The position numbers and the translations under genes were made by a program. A DNA stretch of 52,007 nucleotides. Origin: Mycolicibacter heraklionensis. GTDB taxonomy: Bacteria > Actinomycetota > Actinomycetes > Mycobacteriales > Mycobacteriaceae. Shown here piece after piece: positions 8,454 through 16,589 of the stretch (within the stretch, counting starts at the first letter, position 1; the number at the start of each line of letters is the position of its first letter). The notes under the pieces were generated by a model. It was not told where the DNA came from, ran no database searches, and worked only from the letters and a program-made list of their open reading frames with translations. The DNA lies in contig LZME01000155.1 of NCBI GenBank assembly GCA_001673575.1, positions 1 to 52,007 of the forward strand. Reading direction: 5' to 3'.

Positions 8454-9239
8454 TCAGTCGAGCACATGCCGGTCGGCCTTGATGGTCATGCGGGCCGCGC
8501 CGGCCCAGTACACGTCGGCGGCGCGTTCGATCAACGACGCCTGCATCCCGGCCATATCGGAGCGCTTCATCGGCGTGGGCGTCCGGCCGGTCAGCATGAC
8601 GTGGTAGGCCAGCTTGCACACCCGCTCGATGGTGGCCGACCGATAGACCGCCTCGGCCAGGGTGCGTCCGGTGGCGATCACCCCGTGCGAAGCCAGGATC
8701 GTCAGATTCGCGGTACCGATGCGCTCGGCCAGATCCCGTGCCCGCGCAGCGCTGTCCACCTCGCCGTCGTAGTCCTCGACGAAGCACAGGTCGTCGAGGA
8801 ACAGCGAGCCGGTCTGGTGGACCAGCTCCGGCAGCGTCTGCAGCGACGCCAACAGGCTCACGTAGTAGGGGTGGTTGTGGATCACCACGCGCGCGTCGGG
8901 GCGGGCGCGGTGCAGTTCGGTGTGGATATGAACGGCGGGGGTGACATCCCAGCGGCCGGCGATGACGCGGGCGTCCGCGTCGACGGTGCAGATGTCGGAG
9001 GCAGTGAGTTCGGCCCACCACAGGCCCCACGGATTGACCAGCATGTCGGTCTGGCCGGTGGGCTGCCAGGTGATGTGGCCGGCCATGTTCTCGGCGAAGC
9101 CGATGTCGGCGAGATGGCGAAACGCGATGGCCAGCGCCTGGGCGTTGCTCAGCTCGACGCCGATCGGCGGAACCACGGACGGCGACCAGACCGCTGAGCC
9201 GCCGGGGCGGGCGGACTGGACGTCGACGGACTCCGTCAT
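8454..9239 (-). CDS. Class II aldolase/adducin family protein
   Basis: A 261-residue zinc-dependent aldolase-fold protein, as in L-fuculose-phosphate aldolase and related decarboxylases. Zn ligands are visible as HIHTELH and VVIHNHPYY in the middle and LASHGVIATG later; the fold core AFRHLADIGFAENMAGHIT lies near the N-terminus. ATG (9239) is used because TATGAT, a -10-like hexamer, ends 6 nt upstream, which predicts a leaderless mRNA and explains the absence of a ribosome-binding site. First gene of the aldolase-amidohydrolase-dehydrogenase operon, with 19 nt to the next gene. The substrate is not deducible; non-sugar substrates are common in such clusters. Confidence 0.87.
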   Translation of the reverse strand: MTESVDVQSARPGGSAVWSPSVVPPIGVELSNAQALAIAFRHLADIGFAENMAGHITWQPTGQTDMLVNPWGLWWAELTASDICTVDADARVIAGRWDVTPAVHIHTELHRARPDARVVIHNHPYYVSLLASLQTLPELVHQTGSLFLDDLCFVEDYDGEVDSAARARDLAERIGTANLTILASHGVIATGRTLAEAVYRSATIERVCKLAYHVMLTGRTPTPMKRSDMAGMQASLIERAADVYWAGAARMTIKADRHVLD

Positions 9240-9258
9240 GAACAAATCATATGGAAAT
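9239..9258 (-). promoter_or_regulatory. Leaderless promoter and candidate GntR site of the aldolase operon
   Basis: Read on the minus strand, TTCCATATGATTTGT precedes the aldolase ATG. TATGAT is a good -10 hexamer, 6 nt from the start codon. The block TTCCATATGATT matches TTCCAAATGATT at 10132-10143 in 11 of 12 positions, upstream of the divergent MBL-P450 pair, so it may be the shared operator of the local GntR regulator. Confidence 0.45.
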
Positions 9259-9289
9259 AAGGGGCCCCGTCAACGAGTCGGCGAGTTCC

Positions 9290-10078
9290 TCAAAGCTCGG
9301 GGTCCGCGAAGCTGGACATCCCTCGGGGACGGACTATGGCGGGGTCGACGATCCCCGAACGGCCGGGGTAGTGCTGGACGTGCAGAAGGTGCGCCGCGGC
9401 GAGGTCTCGGGCCCGCTGTGCGTCGCCGACATCGATGGCGTCGATCACCTGACGGTGGTCCTCCAAGACGGCGCGGCGCTCCGGAACGGGCACCGTCGAA
9501 TGGTCGGTGACCTGGCTGGACCAGCTTTGCTCGTGTGCGGACCACAGGGCTTCGAGCGCGCCCGCCATGACGAGCATGGTGGTGTTGCCGCAGTGGGTGA
9601 CCAGGGCCTCGTGGTAGCGGCGGCTGGCGGAGGTGGCCTTCTGCAGGTCGTCGACGGCGGCCACCGATTCCTCGTGTAGCCGGCGCAGAATGGGCACCAC
9701 CGTGCTTTTTCGGTCCGGCCGCCCCGCGCACAATGCCGCGCAGGCCGGTTCGACCTGCAGCAGTGCGGTCCCGACGTCGGCGAGACTGACCTGTTGCGAG
9801 CCCAAGACCAGGCCCATGGTGTAGGCGACGTTTGCTGGGGTGGGTCGATGGATCACCGCGCCGCCCCGTTTGCCGCGGCGCACGGTGAGCAGGCCCTCGG
9901 CCTCGAGGATGCGCATGGCCTCACGCAGGGACGGCTTGCTGATGGCGAATTCGACCAGGAGTTCGTCCTCCTTGGGGAGCACGTGATCGTCGGTCAGCTC
10001 GCCGGTCAGAATGCGCCGACGAAGTTCGTCGGCGACCTGTTCGGCGAGCCGCCGAAAGCGAACGGTGGGAGCTGCCAC
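9290..10078 (-). CDS. GntR family (FadR-type) transcriptional regulator
   Basis: A 262-residue regulator. The winged helix lies at about residues 8-75 (AEQVADELRRRILTGEL, then LLVEFAISKPSLREAMRILEAEGLL and RRGKRGGAVI). A helical FadR-like ligand-binding domain (FCD) follows, with FCD-type metal-site segments in RRYHEALVTHCGN and LEDHRQVIDAI. Ligands of FCD proteins are usually small carboxylic acids. The GTG at 10078 starts immediately before the conserved region; an upstream extension would run into the divergent gene's promoter. It stands between the aldolase operon and the MBL-P450 genes and is the obvious regulator of both. Confidence 0.88.
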   Translation of the reverse strand: MAAPTVRFRRLAEQVADELRRRILTGELTDDHVLPKEDELLVEFAISKPSLREAMRILEAEGLLTVRRGKRGGAVIHRPTPANVAYTMGLVLGSQQVSLADVGTALLQVEPACAALCAGRPDRKSTVVPILRRLHEESVAAVDDLQKATSASRRYHEALVTHCGNTTMLVMAGALEALWSAHEQSWSSQVTDHSTVPVPERRAVLEDHRQVIDAIDVGDAQRARDLAAAHLLHVQHYPGRSGIVDPAIVRPRGMSSFADPEL

Positions 10079-10131
10079 GCGTCGAGTGTGCCAGATCGGG
10101 CCGCCCGGACCGGGTTCCTCGAATCGCTCAC

Positions 10132-10156
10132 TTCCAAATGATTCGTGGCATACGAT
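10132..10156 (+). promoter_or_regulatory. Candidate GntR operator and promoter of the MBL-P450 pair
   Basis: TTCCAAATGATTCGT (10132-10146) matches the aldolase promoter block in 13 of 15 positions. TACGAT (about 10151-10156) is a possible -10 element for the + strand genes, roughly 25 nt before GTG 10182. The site also lies upstream of the GntR gene on the other strand, so autoregulation is possible. Confidence 0.4.
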
Positions 10157-10181
10157 CGCGCTGCGAGAAGGGGACCCTGGC

Positions 10182-11026
10182 GTGCAGCACTGGACTGTCG
10201 GCGACGTTGACATCCACGCGGTCCTGCAGGCGGTCATCCCGACCCACCCGCCCTGCTCTTCGAAGCTGCAGCCGAGCGTTTCGTGGACGACTCGCTGGCG
10301 GACTACTGCGATGCGTCGGGCAATATCTTGATGGCGATCCAGTCCTATCTGATCGCGTCCGGGGCGTCGTGCGTGCTGGTCGACACCTGCTTCGCCGAAA
10401 GCTTTCTGCGGACGCGCAACCTCCCCGACCGCTTCGAGGAGTCATTGGCGGCTACCGGATTCAGTCCCGGCGACGTCACGGCGGTGGTGTGCACGCATTT
10501 GCACCGAGATCACGCCGGGGGCAACACCATCGAGCAGGACGGGCAGTGGGTGCCGAGGTTCGCCGGCGCCGACTACCTGGTGACCGCGGCCGAGCACGCG
10601 CACTGGAGCGAATTCACCGGTGAGGACCGGGTGGCACCCGAATGCGTTGCTCCGCTGGCTCAGCACGGCAAGCTGCGGCTGGTCGGGCCGGATCATCGGC
10701 TGACCGAGACGGTCCGGCTCGTCCCCACTGCCGGTCACACCCCGGGCCACGTGTCGGTGCGCATCGAATCCGCCGGCGCGGTCGCCTACATCAGCGGCGA
10801 CGTTGTGCACCATCCGGTCCAGATCGTCGACCCCGAGATCAGTGCCCGGCCCGACGCCGACCCGAGCGCTGCTCGCGCCAGCCGTCGGGCTCTGCTGCGC
10901 CGCGTCGCCGACGAGCGGGCGCTGCTGCTCGGATCGCATTTCGCCGCCCCCTCGGGCGGCTACATCAACAGCGCCGGCGCAGGTTTGGCGTGGCAACCGC
11001 TGGTAGAGCGAGAGGGAGCACGATGA
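10182..11026 (+). CDS. MBL-fold metallo-hydrolase, apparent 1-nt frameshift near the 5' end
   Basis: A metallo-beta-lactamase-fold hydrolase of about 281 residues if repaired. The metal motif is THLHRDHAGG (HxHxDH), with later ligands in TAGHTPGH, SGDVVHH and the final LGSHFAAPSGG. The N-terminus (MQHWTVGDVDIHAVL, start GTG 10182 with AAGGGG upstream) is in one frame up to codons for HPP at about 10250, and the rest (ALLFEAAAERFVDD and onward) continues in the -1 frame, so one base seems missing in the C-rich run 10243-10253. Without repair only a product from GTG 10283, lacking the first strands, is possible. Its stop overlaps the P450 start (ATGA). Confidence 0.75.
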
Positions 11027-12279
11027 CCGACACACAGCACCTGCTGCCGGAGGGGTTCGACTTCACCGACCCGGCACTCATCGGCGAGCGGATCCCGCAC
11101 GAGGAGTTCGCCTTGCTGCGCAAAACCGAACCGATCTGGTGGAACGCTCAGCCCTTCGGCGTATCTGGCTACCCGGACGAGGGCTACTGGGTCGTCACCA
11201 AGCATGCCGATGTCCGGGCGGTGTCTCTGCAGGACGAGGTGTTCTCCTCGCACGAGAACACCTCGCTGATCCGGACGAACACCACGGACAACCAAGAGCT
11301 CCACGACGCCAGCCGCGACAACATCATGCTGTTTCTCGACGGACCCAAGCACGCCAAGCTGCGCCGGATCGTCTCGCGGGGTTTCACGCCCCGCGTGGTT
11401 GCCGGCATGCGCGATTCGCTGGACCGCCAAGCCCGCGAGATCGTCACGGCCGCCGCCGAGCACAGCACCGGCGACTTCGTCACCGAGGTGGCCTCGCAGC
11501 TGCCGTTGGCGACCATCTGCGAGTTGATCGGTGTCCCAGCAGACGAGCGCCAGCAGGTCTTCGACTGGAGCAACCGGCTGGTGGGCGGCGGCAACGGCGA
11601 ACCGGAAGCCGGAGCCGACGGGCTCCAAGCCTCCGCCGAACTGTTGGGCTACGCCTATCAGATGGCCGAAGACCGCAAGGCGCACCCGCGCGACGACATC
11701 GCGACGGCGTTGGTGACCGCGACCATCGATGGCGAAGAGCTGACCGCGCTGGAATTCGGTTACTACGTGATGATGCTGATGGTGGCCGGCAACGAGACCA
11801 CCCGCAACGCCACCTCGCAGGGGATGCTGGCGTTCTTCGACCACCCCGACCAATGGCGGCTGTTCGTCGACGAACGCCCCACCACCATGGCCGAAGAAGT
11901 GGTCCGCTGGGCGACGCCGGTCATCTCCTTCCAGCGCACGGCGTTATGCGATGTCGAACTCGGCGGAGTGCAGATCCGCAAGGGACAGCGGGTGGGCATG
12001 TTCTACGGCTCGGCCAACTACGACGACGAGGTGTTCGACAACCCGTTCAGGTTCGACATCCTGCGAAGCCCCAACCCGCACTTGGGCTTCGGGGCTCCCG
12101 GAGCGCACTACTGCATCGGGGCCAACCTGGCCCGCATGCAGATCAACCTGATCTTCGGTGCGCTGGCAGACATCATTCCCGACATCCACCAGCTGGATCG
12201 CCCATCACGGTCGGTGCTGCCCTGGATCAACGGGATCGACGCCATGCCGGTGGAATTCGGCAGCGCTGGGACGTCCTAG
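11023..12279 (+). CDS. Cytochrome P450 (CYP125/CYP124/CYP142-like group)
   Basis: A 418-residue soluble P450. The I-helix oxygen-binding motif AGNETTRN is near residue 256, the K-helix EEVVRW follows, and the haem loop reads FGAPGAHYCIGANLAR with Cys at about 364. AGNETTRN and a GAHYCIG haem loop are typical of the mycobacterial CYP124/125/142 sterol and lipid hydroxylases, but I cannot assign a number. ATG at 11023 overlaps the MBL stop by 4 nt, so the two are co-translated. Context in a GntR-controlled catabolic locus suggests oxidation of the locus substrate; electron-transfer partners are not encoded nearby. Confidence 0.9.
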   Translation: MTDTQHLLPEGFDFTDPALIGERIPHEEFALLRKTEPIWWNAQPFGVSGYPDEGYWVVTKHADVRAVSLQDEVFSSHENTSLIRTNTTDNQELHDASRDNIMLFLDGPKHAKLRRIVSRGFTPRVVAGMRDSLDRQAREIVTAAAEHSTGDFVTEVASQLPLATICELIGVPADERQQVFDWSNRLVGGGNGEPEAGADGLQASAELLGYAYQMAEDRKAHPRDDIATALVTATIDGEELTALEFGYYVMMLMVAGNETTRNATSQGMLAFFDHPDQWRLFVDERPTTMAEEVVRWATPVISFQRTALCDVELGGVQIRKGQRVGMFYGSANYDDEVFDNPFRFDILRSPNPHLGFGAPGAHYCIGANLARMQINLIFGALADIIPDIHQLDRPSRSVLPWINGIDAMPVEFGSAGTS

Positions 12280-12294
12280 CCGGACGTCCCAGCG
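12264..12294. terminator. Hairpin terminator containing the P450 stop codon
   Basis: A perfect 13-bp stem, CGCTGGGACGTCC (12264-12276) with GGACGTCCCAGCG (12282-12294), with loop TAGCC; the loop holds the TAG stop of the P450. There is no T tract, as in many mycobacterial 'I-shaped' terminators. It separates two convergent genes and can act on both strands. Confidence 0.65.
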
Positions 12295-12301
12295 GACCGC
12301 G

Positions 12302-13114
12302 TCACTCCTTGATGATCACCGGGTCGCCGATGTTGACCCGGTCGAAGTACCACTCAGCATCGGTGGGGCTCAAGCCGACACAGCCGTGGCTGACGTTCTC
12401 CAGCCCCAGGGAGTGCAGCGCCCAGGGTGCGGAGTGGACGTAGAGCCCGCGGCGGGTGATACGCACCGCCTGCTCGACCTCGAAGCGGTAGCCCTCGGCG
12501 GAGTCGATCGGGATGCCCACGCTGCTGGAGTCCATCACGACCTTGCGGTCCTTGCCCAGCACGGTGTAGTTGCCCGTCGGCGTCTCGTATTCGGTCTTGC
12601 CCATGGTGGCGGGCATGACGCCGTCTTCGCCCCAGTGCGGGCGGTGGTGCGGCGTGGGCAGCGGGCCGGCCTCGTCGCTGTCGCCGTCAACGGTCACGGT
12701 GAAGGTGTGCGCCGAGATGCTGGCGACACCGACAACCTTTGCGCCCGTGCTGAAGTCGACGGAAAGCTTGCCCACCGACAGGGCCACGGCGCTGTGCGCG
12801 GGCCAGTAGTGGTCGGGAACCCACTGCACCTCGGTGTCGTCGACCCAGTCAAACGTTCCGGTCATCGGCGGGTTGGACCGCACCGCGATGGAGCGCTCGG
12901 CGGCCCGGCGGTCGATCACCGGTGCGGAGAACGTCACCACGACCGGGTGCGCCACGCCGACGACTGCACCCGACGACGGCTGGATCGACGCGATCCCCGC
13001 GCCGGGCGGCTGGCTGGCCGCGGCCGAACTCGTTCCGGGCGGCGTCACGAGCGTTGTGACCGCGACCCCGATCACCACCATTGCTGAGCGCACCGATGTC
13101 CACATCGTCGGCAT
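12302..13114 (-). CDS. L,D-transpeptidase (LdtMt1-like, YkuD domain)
   Basis: A 270-residue cell-wall enzyme that makes 3->3 peptidoglycan cross-links in the periplasm. An N-terminal signal sequence (about 1-33) precedes an immunoglobulin-like Ldt domain (SIQPSSGAVVGVAHPVVV, very close to LdtMt1/LdtA), and the YkuD catalytic domain occupies the C-terminal half. Active-site residues are in HSAPWALHS and SHGCVGLS, with catalytic Cys near residue 245. The residue after the Cys is Val-Gly rather than the usual Ile/Val-Asn, a mild deviation. ATG 13114 begins the signal peptide. It is a single gene, convergent with the P450. Confidence 0.93.
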   Translation of the reverse strand: MPTMWTSVRSAMVVIGVAVTTLVTPPGTSSAAASQPPGAGIASIQPSSGAVVGVAHPVVVTFSAPVIDRRAAERSIAVRSNPPMTGTFDWVDDTEVQWVPDHYWPAHSAVALSVGKLSVDFSTGAKVVGVASISAHTFTVTVDGDSDEAGPLPTPHHRPHWGEDGVMPATMGKTEYETPTGNYTVLGKDRKVVMDSSSVGIPIDSAEGYRFEVEQAVRITRRGLYVHSAPWALHSLGLENVSHGCVGLSPTDAEWYFDRVNIGDPVIIKE

Positions 13115-13245
13115 ACCTTCCCGATCTTGTAACTTTGGTTATCGCCGTTGATGGTAGGGAGATTCGCGTCGATAAGCCTCGCGCACATGCCCACGAGACG
13201 GTCAAGGCTTCATTAAGGTTTGGACACGGCCCGTGGGCGGCGGTG

Positions 13246-13440
13246 TCAGCAGCAGCGCGCTCCGGGATCGCCGGCGTGACGGCGCCGCCAGTAGTCGCGC
13301 TCGGAGAGCACCGGTTCGCCGGGATGAGCGCGGCGGCGGTACTCCAGGTAACGGTGGTAGTGGTTGTCGCCCAACAACGATGCCCAGTACCAGCCGATGT
13401 GGCGAGCGGCCCGCGCTAGTCCGTGCCGCCGGCGTCCCAT
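13246..13440 (-). CDS. YbdD/YjiX family small protein, CstA partner
   Basis: A 64-residue basic protein of the DUF466 (YbdD/YjiX) family. The family core is visible as HYHRYLEYRRRAHPGEPVLS followed by ERDYWRRRH. Members are encoded directly after cstA/btsT genes and are needed for, or associated with, pyruvate/peptide uptake by that carrier. ATG 13440 lies inside the 3' end of cstA (25-nt overlap), implying translational coupling. The C-terminus ends with two cysteines. It acts presumably at the membrane with CstA. Confidence 0.85.
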   Translation of the reverse strand: MGRRRHGLARAARHIGWYWASLLGDNHYHRYLEYRRRAHPGEPVLSERDYWRRRHAGDPGARCC

Positions 13441-15683
13441 TGCTCCTGCACCTTTCGTTCGGCCGCCGTCGGAATCAACCCAGCAGGCGCGAACCGCTTC
13501 GATGGCACCGGCGGCGGCTCGATGGTCGAGACCGTTCCACGAATCGCCCGTAGTGACACCACAATTCCGGTGATGACCACCACCGCCACCAGCGAGGCGA
13601 ACACAATCGACAAGGTGCCCTGGATGAAGGTGTTGCGGACGACATCGTGCAGCTGCGATGCGTTGGCCGCCGATCCGAACGACGTCTCGCCGGCCCGTTC
13701 AGCCGCCCGATAGGCGAAATGCTGCGTCCAGTAGCCCACCCGTGGATCGCCGGAGAAAATCTTCTGCCACGAGGCCGTCATGGTGACCGTCAGATCCCAC
13801 AGCAGCGGAATGCCTGGGATCAGCGCCCATTTCAGGCCGTAGTTGCCCCGGCTCTTCTTGATCACGATCACCGTCACCACCGTCAGCGCGATCGCGGCCA
13901 GCAACTGGTTGGCGATACCGAACAACGGGAAAAGGGTGTTGATCCCACCGAGCGGATCGGTGACACCCATCAACAGGATCGAACCCCATCCGGCGACCAC
14001 GGCCAGACTGCACACCCACGCCCCGGTCCGCCAACTCGGGTTGGACAGCCGGCGCAGCGGCCCACCCAGGTTGCTCAGGGCGTCGGAGAGCATGAATCGG
14101 GCCACCCGGGTGCCGGCGTCAACGGTGGTCAGGATGAACAGCGCCTCGAACATGATCGCGAAGTGGTACCAGAAGGCCTTGAGACCCGGTCCGCCGAACA
14201 CCCGTCCCAGCACGTCGGCCATTCCCAGCGCCAGGGTGGGGGCCCCGCCGGTGCGCGACACGATCGACTGTTCCCCGACCGAGGTGGCGGCCTCGGTGAT
14301 CTGCTCGGCGGTCGCTGGGGACCCGCCCAGACCGAGCCCGTTGACGTACGCGGCGGCACTCTCGGCGGTACCGCCGGTTGCGGCGACCGGTGCATTGAGC
14401 GTGAAGAACAGGTGCTGGTCCAAGATCGATGCGGTGATCAGCGCCATCACCGCCACGAAGGACTCGGTGAGCATGCCGCCATAGCCGATCAGCCGCATCT
14501 GGCTCTCTTTTTCGAGCAGTTTCGGGGTGGTGCCCGAGGCGATCAGCGAATGGAATCCCGACAATGCGCCGCACGCGATCGTGATGAACAGGAACGGGAA
14601 CAGCGACCCGGCGAACACCGGTCCTTCGCCGGTGCGGGCGAACTCCGAGACGGCCGGCGCGGCCATCAGCGGCCGGGCAACCAGGATGCCGACGGCCAGC
14701 AGGGCGATGGTGCCGACCTTCATGAACGTCGACAGATAGTCGCGCGGCGCCAGCAGCAGCCACACCGGCAGCACCGAGGCGGCGAAACCGTAGCCGATGA
14801 TGCACCAGGACAACGTCACCGGGGACAACGTGAACCATGAGACACCCCAAGAGGTTTCGGCGACCCACTTGCCCGCCGCGACAGCGCCCAGCAACGCGAC
14901 GATTCCGATCAGGGACACTTCGGACACCCGGCCTGGCCGCAGGAACCGCAGATAGAACCCCATGAACAGGGCGATCGGAATCGTCATCGCGATGGAGAAC
15001 ACGCCCCAGGGACTGACCGCCAACGCCCGCACCACGATCAGTGCCAGTACCGCGATCAGAATCACCATGATGACCAGCACGCCGATGATCGCGGCCGCAC
15101 CGCCGACGGCGCCCAGCTCCTCGCGGGCCATCTGTCCCAAGGAGCGGCCCCGTCGGCGAACCGAGCACCACAGCACCAGGTAGTCCTGCACGCAGCCGGC
15201 CACCACGGCGCCGATGATGATCCAGATGGTCCCCGGTAGGTAGCCCATCTGAGTGGCCAGCACCGGGCCGACCAGCGGCCCTGCGCCGGCGATCGCCGCG
15301 AAATGGTGGCCGAAGAGCACCCTGCGATCGGTCGGCAGATAGTCGGTGCCGTCCTCGAAGATCTCCGCAGGCGTGGCGTGGTCGTCACGCGGTTGCACGA
15401 TCTTGCGCTCGATAAACCGTGCGTAGAAACGGAATCCGATGATGTAGGTGCACACCGCGGCGATGACGAACCACACCGCGTTCACCGACTCGCCGCGGGC
15501 GAACGCGATCGATGCCCACGCCACCGCCCCCGCGACCGCAAGCGCACCGAACACCGCCTTGTGCCGTGCGGAGATGGTGGAGCGGTCGATCACCGCCACC
15601 GGGGGCAGTTCGGGATCGGTGTGCACATAGGTCACCGGCCCGTCGTGTCGCTCGACTACCTCTGGCGCCGTCGGTGCGGCCAC
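13416..15683 (-). CDS. cstA: Carbon starvation protein CstA (pyruvate/peptide transporter)
   Basis: A 755-residue polytopic membrane protein with about 16 hydrophobic segments, the usual CstA length. Characteristic CstA sequences include FGHHFAAIAGAGPLVGPVLA at the first conserved region, QDYLVLWCSVRRRGRSLGQMA after it, and FALFILTTVD-like (EALFILTTVDAGTR) and LFGIANQLLAAIAL in the C-terminal half. CstA proteins import pyruvate or peptides, often under carbon limitation. GTG 15683 follows an AGGAGG-like GGAGGT 8 nt upstream. The small partner gene overlaps its end. The gene diverges from the SDR-fadE22 pair, with 117 nt between them containing two CTAGATT direct repeats. Matches Rv3063 in gene order. 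Confidence 0.95.
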   Translation of the reverse strand: MAAPTAPEVVERHDGPVTYVHTDPELPPVAVIDRSTISARHKAVFGALAVAGAVAWASIAFARGESVNAVWFVIAAVCTYIIGFRFYARFIERKIVQPRDDHATPAEIFEDGTDYLPTDRRVLFGHHFAAIAGAGPLVGPVLATQMGYLPGTIWIIIGAVVAGCVQDYLVLWCSVRRRGRSLGQMAREELGAVGGAAAIIGVLVIMVILIAVLALIVVRALAVSPWGVFSIAMTIPIALFMGFYLRFLRPGRVSEVSLIGIVALLGAVAAGKWVAETSWGVSWFTLSPVTLSWCIIGYGFAASVLPVWLLLAPRDYLSTFMKVGTIALLAVGILVARPLMAAPAVSEFARTGEGPVFAGSLFPFLFITIACGALSGFHSLIASGTTPKLLEKESQMRLIGYGGMLTESFVAVMALITASILDQHLFFTLNAPVAATGGTAESAAAYVNGLGLGGSPATAEQITEAATSVGEQSIVSRTGGAPTLALGMADVLGRVFGGPGLKAFWYHFAIMFEALFILTTVDAGTRVARFMLSDALSNLGGPLRRLSNPSWRTGAWVCSLAVVAGWGSILLMGVTDPLGGINTLFPLFGIANQLLAAIALTVVTVIVIKKSRGNYGLKWALIPGIPLLWDLTVTMTASWQKIFSGDPRVGYWTQHFAYRAAERAGETSFGSAANASQLHDVVRNTFIQGTLSIVFASLVAVVVITGIVVSLRAIRGTVSTIEPPPVPSKRFAPAGLIPTAAERKVQEQWDAGGTD

Positions 15684-15800
15684 GGGTACCTCCTGGGGGC
15701 CTTCTGTGATGCCCGAGGGGCAGCGGTTTCCGAGCGGAACGATAACTTGTCCTAGATTCTCAACTACTAGATTTCCAGTAACGGCGGCGAAGGGGTCTGC

Positions 15801-16568
15801 ATGGACATCAACGGTAAGAAGGTCATCATCGTCGGTGGCGCCTCCGGAATGGGCCGCGCCACCGCGGAGCTACTGGCTGCCGGCGGGGCGGATGTTGCGG
15901 TGCTCGACCGGGAAGGCTCGGAGGGCGGGCAGGTGGCCGCCGGCCTGAAGGGCGGAGCCGGTGCCTTCTACCCGGTGGACATCACCGACTTCGACGCCAC
16001 CGAGAAGACCCTGGCTGCGGCGGTCGAGGGCCTAGGTGGGCTGCACGTCATCGTCACCACGGCCGGCGGGGGTATCGCAAAGCGCACGCTGTCCAAGTCC
16101 GGCCCGCACGATTTGGAGTCCTTCCGCGCGGTGATCGACCTGAACCTGATCGCCACGTTCAACATCAACCGGCTGGCAGCCGCGCACATGAGCACCAACG
16201 AGCCCGAAGACGAAGAGCGCGGCGTCATCATCAACACGGCGTCGATCGCGGCCTTCGAAGGCCAGATCGGCCAAGTCGCCTACACCGCCGCCAAGGCGGG
16301 TGTCGCCGGTATGGCCCTGACCATGGCCCGCGACCTCGGTTCGGTGGGCATCCGGGCGCTGGCGATCGCGCCGAGCCTGTTCGCCACCGGCCTGACCAAG
16401 GGCATTCCCGAGGAGTTCGCCAGCGCCCTGACCCGCGACGCCGCGTTCCCCAAGCGCCTGGGCCGGCCCGAGGAGTTCGCCAAACTGGTTGCCGCTGTCA
16501 TCGACAACCCGATGCTTAACGGACAATGTCTGCGGCTCGACGCTGGGCAGCGGTTCGCCCCCAAGTAA
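15801..16568 (+). CDS. SDR-family 3-hydroxyacyl-CoA dehydrogenase-like oxidoreductase
   Basis: A 255-residue classical short-chain dehydrogenase resembling 3-hydroxyacyl-CoA dehydrogenase type 2 (HSD17B10). The NAD-binding motif is GGASGMGRA (about 12-20), followed by the acidic D in VLDREG that selects NAD over NADP. The catalytic set is Ser in NTASIAAFEG and YTAAK. The C-terminal region GRPEEFAKLVAAVIDNPMLNGQCLRLDAG is typical. It is 21 nt upstream of the acyl-CoA dehydrogenase gene and so probably acts with it in beta-oxidation of a CoA ester. Confidence 0.9.
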   Translation: MDINGKKVIIVGGASGMGRATAELLAAGGADVAVLDREGSEGGQVAAGLKGGAGAFYPVDITDFDATEKTLAAAVEGLGGLHVIVTTAGGGIAKRTLSKSGPHDLESFRAVIDLNLIATFNINRLAAAHMSTNEPEDEERGVIINTASIAAFEGQIGQVAYTAAKAGVAGMALTMARDLGSVGIRALAIAPSLFATGLTKGIPEEFASALTRDAAFPKRLGRPEEFAKLVAAVIDNPMLNGQCLRLDAGQRFAPK

Positions 16569-16589
16569 ACGAAAGCCAGGAGATATCCC

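Noticed and set aside
10182..10331. Programmed -1 frameshifting in the MBL gene
   Set aside because: The C-rich run is not a classical slippery heptamer and there is no clear downstream stimulatory structure; a lost base or assembly error is simpler.
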